Positions 60,149 through 64,000 of a DNA stretch of 64,000 nt are shown in pieces (position 1 is the stretch's first letter; the number at the start of each line of letters is the position of its first letter). The notes under the pieces were generated by a model. That model was not told the DNA's origin and did no database searches. It saw nothing but the letters and a program-made list of their open reading frames with translations. This DNA comes from Altererythrobacter aquiaggeris. Lineage in GTDB: Bacteria > Pseudomonadota > Alphaproteobacteria > Sphingomonadales > Sphingomonadaceae. Position numbers and translations under genes: made by a program. The stretch spans positions 2,232,001 to 2,296,000 of the forward strand of contig NZ_JBANRL010000001.1 of the NCBI RefSeq assembly GCF_037154015.1. The letters run 5' to 3'.

Positions 60149-61270
60149 CTAGTGCCGCACCATAGTGCTTTTCGCCAGACGGTTTACCAGCGGCATCAAA
60201 CCGGCATGGTTGGCCCCGTCATAGGTCGAACCCGCGCCCATATGCGTTGACAGACGCCGATGCGCTTCGCCCAGCGAATGGTATGGCATACTGGGCATCA
60301 GATGGTGCAGCGCATGATAACGCAGCCCGACAGGCGCCCAGATCGCAGCAATCCGGCCCGGCGGCGGCACGTTCACACTGTCGAGATATTGTGCGGTCAC
60401 GGTCATCGCCTCGCCGTCATTTTGCCACAGATGCGCGACAAGTGTGCGGGTCTGGTTGAGAACAGCCGTGAGCGAAAATATGGCCAGCGCGATCAGCAAT
60501 GGCCGCCAGCCCACAAAAAACGTGCTTGAAAGCAGCGCGATCGACCAGATCGATGCCCCCACTTCCTGCCAAAAAAACCGGCGCTGTAATTCACTGCCCG
60601 CAGCGCGGCGGCGGAAATCGGGATTTATCGACAGTGCGGAAAACCGCTGCCACACCAGATTGCGTAACGGCGGAATGATCGCTCCCAGCGGTACCAGAAT
60701 GGCGAACCGTACCAACAAAGCGGGCGGCGCCAGCAGCGAAATCATGATAAATGCGGGCAGCGACCACGGCTTCATCAAAGCCAGCGGAAGATATTCGGGA
60801 TCTTCGATGGTGCCGTAGCGTGTTCGCTGATGGTGGATCGTGTGCACGCCTTCATACATAAACGACGGCGTCAGCATCGGAATACCTACCAGCAGGTTCC
60901 AGGCGGTGCGAAAACCCGGCAGCGCATTGCGGTGGATATGCGACAGTTCATGGATGAACAGCAGCGCACGGTACAATGCGAGCGCTGCGACGACACCCAG
61001 CGCGATCGCCAGTACGGGATTGCCAACAAGAATTGCCCCGGCAAGCGCGCCGTAGCCAAGCAGGGCCGAGGCCAGCATATCGGGCCAGTATATCCGCGGG
61101 TTTGCCTCTGCAATATCCCTGGTCAGATCGCGCGCGGCGCGCATCATGACCATGTCGTCCGCAATGGCCGGTTTTGTCGCCGGTTTTGTCGCAACTTTGT
61201 GCAAACGCACATCTTCCGGTGCAGCCGCGGCGCTTTGGTCATCAAGGTCAATGAATTTGTGAGCTGTCAT
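60149..61270 (-). CDS. Membrane fatty-acid desaturase family protein
   Basis: 373 residues. Three histidine boxes are visible: HELSHIH, HTIHHQ and YHALHH, the last after a SVNVPPPG segment, with three to four hydrophobic regions. These ligate a di-iron centre. The N-terminus has a KPATKPAIAD repeat. It could desaturate or hydroxylate lipids or carotenoids; it is not a typical CrtZ or CrtW, and no substrate can be given. It is divergent from the gene at 61437. Confidence 0.85.
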   Translation of the reverse strand: MTAHKFIDLDDQSAAAAPEDVRLHKVATKPATKPAIADDMVMMRAARDLTRDIAEANPRIYWPDMLASALLGYGALAGAILVGNPVLAIALGVVAALALYRALLFIHELSHIHRNALPGFRTAWNLLVGIPMLTPSFMYEGVHTIHHQRTRYGTIEDPEYLPLALMKPWSLPAFIMISLLAPPALLVRFAILVPLGAIIPPLRNLVWQRFSALSINPDFRRRAAGSELQRRFFWQEVGASIWSIALLSSTFFVGWRPLLIALAIFSLTAVLNQTRTLVAHLWQNDGEAMTVTAQYLDSVNVPPPGRIAAIWAPVGLRYHALHHLMPSMPYHSLGEAHRRLSTHMGAGSTYDGANHAGLMPLVNRLAKSTMVRH

Positions 61271-61436
61271 GAAAGTGTTCCGAATTGCCCTTCAGGCACT
61301 AAGTGCAGCGAAAATGTCTGCATGGCAAATCCGCAGCGTCTGGCTTGAGCGGCTTGTGCGGCTTGACAACAATCGGATAGCGCAAGCAGTGCTAATCCAG
61401 GATGAACGAAACCGGCCATTAGATGGGGCGAAAAAT

Positions 61437-62597
61437 GTGACTGATGCACAGATAATGATTTCACCGGTCTCCGGCAAGGCGGACCTGAAGTCGTTTATCG
61501 ATCTTCCCTACCGGCTGCATCAGGGCGATCCGGCCTGGGTGCCGCCGCTGCGTTCCGAAGTCGCGGAATTGCTCAACCCGCTCAAAAATCCGTTTTTCCA
61601 GCACGCCGATGTGCAACTGTTTCTGGCGCGCCGCGGGGACGAGACTGTCGGCCGGATATCAGCGCATATCGATCACCTCGCGCTGGCCCAGCCGGCGGAG
61701 CAGGGAATGGGGCCCGGGACCGGTAACTGGGGATTGTTCGATGCGGTGGACGATGCGGTCGCGGCAGCGTTGATCAGGCGGGCGGAGAGCTGGCTCGCGC
61801 AACACGGGATGCGCCGGGTGCTTGCGCCGATCTCGATGTCGGTATGGGAAGAACCGGGTCTGCAAATTTCCGGTCACGATCATCCGCCCACCGTCATGAT
61901 GGGGCAGGACCCTCGGCATTACCGGGCATGGATCGAGGCTGCCGGCTACACCAAAGCCAAAAGCCTGCTCACTTACGATCTGGATATACTCAAAGAATTT
62001 CCACCGCTGATTGGCCGGATCATCCAGTCGGGCGAACGCAATGAACGGATCACGGTCCGCAAGGTCGAGATCAGGCATTTTGAGCGTGAAGCGAAAATAA
62101 TTCTCGATATTCTCAACGATGCCTGGTCGGATAATTGGGGCTTTGTCCCCTTCAGCGATGCCGAGATTGATTATGCTGGCAAGAAGCTGAAACCGCTTGT
62201 GAGGGAGGATCTGATCCGGATTGCCGAATATGAGGGAAAACCGGTGGCTTTCATGATCACGCTTCCGGATGTAAACGAACCCATCAAGGCGATCGGCGGG
62301 AAGCTGTTTCCGTTTGGCTGGGCGAAAATGCTGTGGTGGCTACGCAAACCCAAAGTGCAGTCCGTAAGAGTACCGCTGATGGGTGTCGTGAAACGTTTGC
62401 AATCGACGCGCATGGCCAGCCAGCTGGCGTTTATGATGATCGAGTATATCCGCCGCGCCGCTGTGGAGGAATATGGCGCCACGCGCGGTGAAATCGGCTG
62501 GATTCTCGACGATAATCAGGGAATGGTCGCAATCGCCGATGCATTGAAGACGCAGGTTAACCGCGAATATCTTCTGTATGAAAAGTCCCTGACATAG
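61437..62597 (+). CDS. GNAT-like hypothetical protein, 386 residues
   Basis: Begins near TDAQIMISPVSGKADLKSFIDLPYRLHQGDPAWVPPLRSEV, a conserved opening of a large family I know only as uncharacterised and GNAT-like. The middle has HYRAWIEAAGYTKAKSLLTYDLD, and the end holds EEYGATRGEIGWILDDNQGMVAIADALKTQ. Start: GTG at 61437 with GGGGCG upstream, or ATG at 61455. Its true activity is unknown. It does not overlap the divergent desaturase gene. Confidence 0.75.
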   Translation: MTDAQIMISPVSGKADLKSFIDLPYRLHQGDPAWVPPLRSEVAELLNPLKNPFFQHADVQLFLARRGDETVGRISAHIDHLALAQPAEQGMGPGTGNWGLFDAVDDAVAAALIRRAESWLAQHGMRRVLAPISMSVWEEPGLQISGHDHPPTVMMGQDPRHYRAWIEAAGYTKAKSLLTYDLDILKEFPPLIGRIIQSGERNERITVRKVEIRHFEREAKIILDILNDAWSDNWGFVPFSDAEIDYAGKKLKPLVREDLIRIAEYEGKPVAFMITLPDVNEPIKAIGGKLFPFGWAKMLWWLRKPKVQSVRVPLMGVVKRLQSTRMASQLAFMMIEYIRRAAVEEYGATRGEIGWILDDNQGMVAIADALKTQVNREYLLYEKSLT

Positions 62598-62727
62598 CGC
62601 CTGCGCCGTTTGTTGCGGTTTGGCCACTGGCGCGGGCAGAACGGATTGCAGCGGGAACTATTCTCGTCGCCCGACCATTGCATTTTCAGCGGGCCAATGG
62701 GGCGACCGCGACGGAGTTTCGGCAGCG

Positions 62728-63171
62728 ATGCGCGCAAAATCCAATGCACGTTCGGCCAGAAAAAAAGCGAAACCTTCGCTCGGGCGGATATTGGTGCTGG
62801 AAGACGACGCCATTCTCGCGATGGCGCTGGAGGATGCGCTGCTCGAAGGCGGAGCGCGCGAAGTCGTGATTTTTTCCCGCGCAGATCAGGCGTTGGCGGA
62901 TCTGAAGGAAACCCGGCCCGATGTGCTGATCCTGGACGTCCATATCGCCGATAGCGATGATGGCTGGGCAATGGCCGAACTCGCCACGATGCTTGGTCCC
63001 AAACCTCCCCGGATTGTATTTTCCACCGGCGCGCCCGAAGCAATCCCGGCGGCAATTGCCAGCCTTGGTCTGGTGTTTGAAAAACCTTATGACACCACAC
63101 GTCTTATCGATGCGCTGCAAAACAACACCCGCAAAGGTATCTTCAGCCGTTTACGGACCGCGATCTCCTGA
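62728..63171 (+). CDS. Single-domain response regulator
   Basis: 147 residues: a basic N-terminal 18 residues (RAKSNARSARKKAKPS), then one receiver domain with the acidic pocket VLEDDA, phospho-acceptor D70 (VLILDVHIADSDDGW), FSTGAPEAIP at the switch Thr/Ser position, and FEKPYD with the conserved Lys. No output domain. The FSTG segment is near the FATGUY-type motif of stress-linked single-domain regulators in sphingomonads. Adjacent phyR suggests a place in general stress phosphosignalling (inference). Confidence 0.88.
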   Translation: MRAKSNARSARKKAKPSLGRILVLEDDAILAMALEDALLEGGAREVVIFSRADQALADLKETRPDVLILDVHIADSDDGWAMAELATMLGPKPPRIVFSTGAPEAIPAAIASLGLVFEKPYDTTRLIDALQNNTRKGIFSRLRTAIS

Positions 63172-63221
63172 TATTTGCACGCGGGCACGCTATCCGCTCG
63201 ATTCTGTGACATGATAAAGAA

Positions 63222-63262
63222 AAAGGGTCTTCTCTCGATTGATGCGAGAGAAGACCCTTTGA
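63222..63262 (+). terminator. Strong hairpin terminator after the response regulator gene
   Basis: AAAGGGTCTTCTCTCG (63222-63237) and its perfect 16-bp mirror (63245-63260) enclose a 7-nt loop, ending in TTT. It lies 50 bp after the stop. The stem is longer than most terminators and symmetric, so it may act in both directions. Confidence 0.85.
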
Positions 63263-63428
63263 AAATTATCACCGGCCGGTTTGGACGGGAGGGGGGTCTC
63301 GGCGGTGATATTAGGTAAATGCAGCCAACCGGAAGCGGTTCCGGTAAAATTCGCAAAAAAGCAAAAAAGTGGATTTTAGCTTATCTTTTTGGCCGGTTCG
63401 CGCCTATCCGATATTCGCGAATTCGGGC

Positions 63429-63453
63429 GGAACCAAGCGTGCAATAGGCCGTT
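63429..63453 (+). promoter_or_regulatory. EcfG-type general stress promoter of phyR
   Basis: GGAAC (63429-63433), 16-bp spacer, CGTT (63450-63453), 33 bp before the phyR ATG. phyR autoregulation by the EcfG sigma factor is known in this class. Confidence 0.9.
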
Positions 63454-63486
63454 CTATCCGCTAAATCATCCGGGAAGGGAATTTGA

Positions 63487-64000
63487 ATGTCCATTGGTGA
63501 CAAAGTTGCATCCGATCTGCCTTATCTGCGCCGTTATGCGCGTGCGCTGACCGGATCTCAATCAACCGGAGACGCGTTTGTGCGCGCCACGCTCGAAGCT
63601 GCTTTGGCTGATGATGAATTGAAGGCCTCGCTGGATGAAGGCCGGGTCGCACTTTACAAGGCATTCAACAAGGTTTGGGGTAGTGCATATCTGGAGGTTG
63701 ACAAAGACCCCGATGTCGCACCGCACGAACTCGCCGCGACAGAGCGGCTGAGCGCGATCACACCGCTCAATCGCCAGGCACTGCTGCTGACGACGCTGGA
63801 AGACTTCAGCACGTCCGATACCGCGGCAATCATGGACATGAGCGAAGACGAGGTGACGCGCCTTGTCCAGGAGGCTGTGGCCGAAATTGACCGCGAATCG
63901 ACAACCAGTGTGCTGATCATTGAAGATGAGCCACTGATATCCATGCAACTGGAAGATCTGGTTCGCTCGCTTGGCCATGATATTTGCGGTACGGCGGCCA
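63487..64000 (+). CDS. phyR: General stress response regulator PhyR (C-terminus beyond the window)
   Basis: 171 codons are visible of about 265. Residues 1-135 form the sigma-like domain (VASDLPYLRRYARALTGSQSTGDAFVRATLEAAL... LNRQALLLTTLEDFSTSDTAAIMDMSEDEVTRLVQEA). The receiver then begins (VLIIEDEPLISMQLEDLVRSLGHDICG). When phosphorylated, PhyR binds the anti-sigma NepR and frees EcfG. GGAAGGGA is the ribosome site. nepR and ecfG would be expected just beyond the right edge. Confidence 0.96.
   Translation, partial: MSIGDKVASDLPYLRRYARALTGSQSTGDAFVRATLEAALADDELKASLDEGRVALYKAFNKVWGSAYLEVDKDPDVAPHELAATERLSAITPLNRQALLLTTLEDFSTSDTAAIMDMSEDEVTRLVQEAVAEIDRESTTSVLIIEDEPLISMQLEDLVRSLGHDICGTAA

Noticed and set aside
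62650..62700. GGAAC at about 62654 upstream of the single-domain response regulator as an EcfG promoter
   Set aside because: No CGTT or GTT at 16-17 bp spacing follows it.

Overview
The window looks like chromosomal DNA (roughly 60% GC) of an aerobic alphaproteobacterium, most likely order Sphingomonadales, family Erythrobacteraceae. The grounds are a crtY-crtI-crtB carotenoid operon, a sphingomonad-type TonB receptor, a PhyR/EcfG-type general stress system with three GGAAC-N16-CGTT promoters, a poly-hydroxyalkanoate synthase/phasin pair, and a family of tightly coupled genes with ATGA, GTGA or TTGA start/stop overlaps. The placement is inferred from protein families, not from a marker-gene comparison.

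Layout. 0-0.5 kb: thiC (start only, minus strand) behind a TPP riboswitch. 0.6-5 kb: coupled carotenoid operon crtY-crtI-LOG-crtB. 5-8.5 kb: biotin-dependent acyl-CoA carboxylase pair. 8.5-13 kb: drug-efflux MFS, dinB, pgl, dps, a GDT1-like membrane protein with an apparent ATA start, and tRNA-Gly. 13-19 kb: valine/isobutyrate catabolic operon (mmsA, acyl-CoA dehydrogenase, HIBYL-CoA hydrolase, enoyl-CoA hydratase, small membrane protein, mmsB). 19-21.5 kb: Nmad3-like protein, cupin, ribosomal oxygenase. 21.7-27 kb: a decaying island at tRNA-Leu, with a truncated integrase, an EcoRII-type restriction enzyme, Vsr, a Dcm-like methyltransferase with its own HTH and a palindrome-rich control region, then DUF3768. 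27-32.4 kb: small genes, a 9-bp VNTR, DJ-1/PfpI, aldehyde dehydrogenase, GST, and two gene wrecks.

33-43 kb holds the most system-like accessory locus. It has a DctB kinase and a DctD-like regulator that has lost its GAFTGA motif, divergent from dctA, which is coupled to a secreted esterase, a TonB-dependent receptor and an exported M14 zinc carboxypeptidase. Together these could capture, trim and import a carboxylate-containing conjugate. 43-47 kb: a YadA-like trimeric autotransporter beside an ECF sigma/anti-sigma pair. 47-49 kb: PilZ protein, tRNA-Thr, tRNA-Cys, thioesterase. 49-52 kb: a five-gene minus-strand operon behind an EcfG-type promoter, containing a membrane-anchored LuxR-type protein and a receiver-less winged-helix protein coupled to a membrane protein. 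52-60 kb: alaC, phaC, phasin (with a probable internal start), clpS, lptF-lptG, GNAT, stress lipoprotein. 60-64 kb: desaturase, GNAT-like protein, single-domain response regulator and phyR, cut by the window end.

Together: valine catabolism feeds propionyl-CoA, which an acyl-CoA carboxylase could take up, and acyl-CoA surplus can go to PHA. The general stress response reaches at least phyR, one lipoprotein and one regulatory operon. All functions are read from sequence motifs and family knowledge; no search was run.
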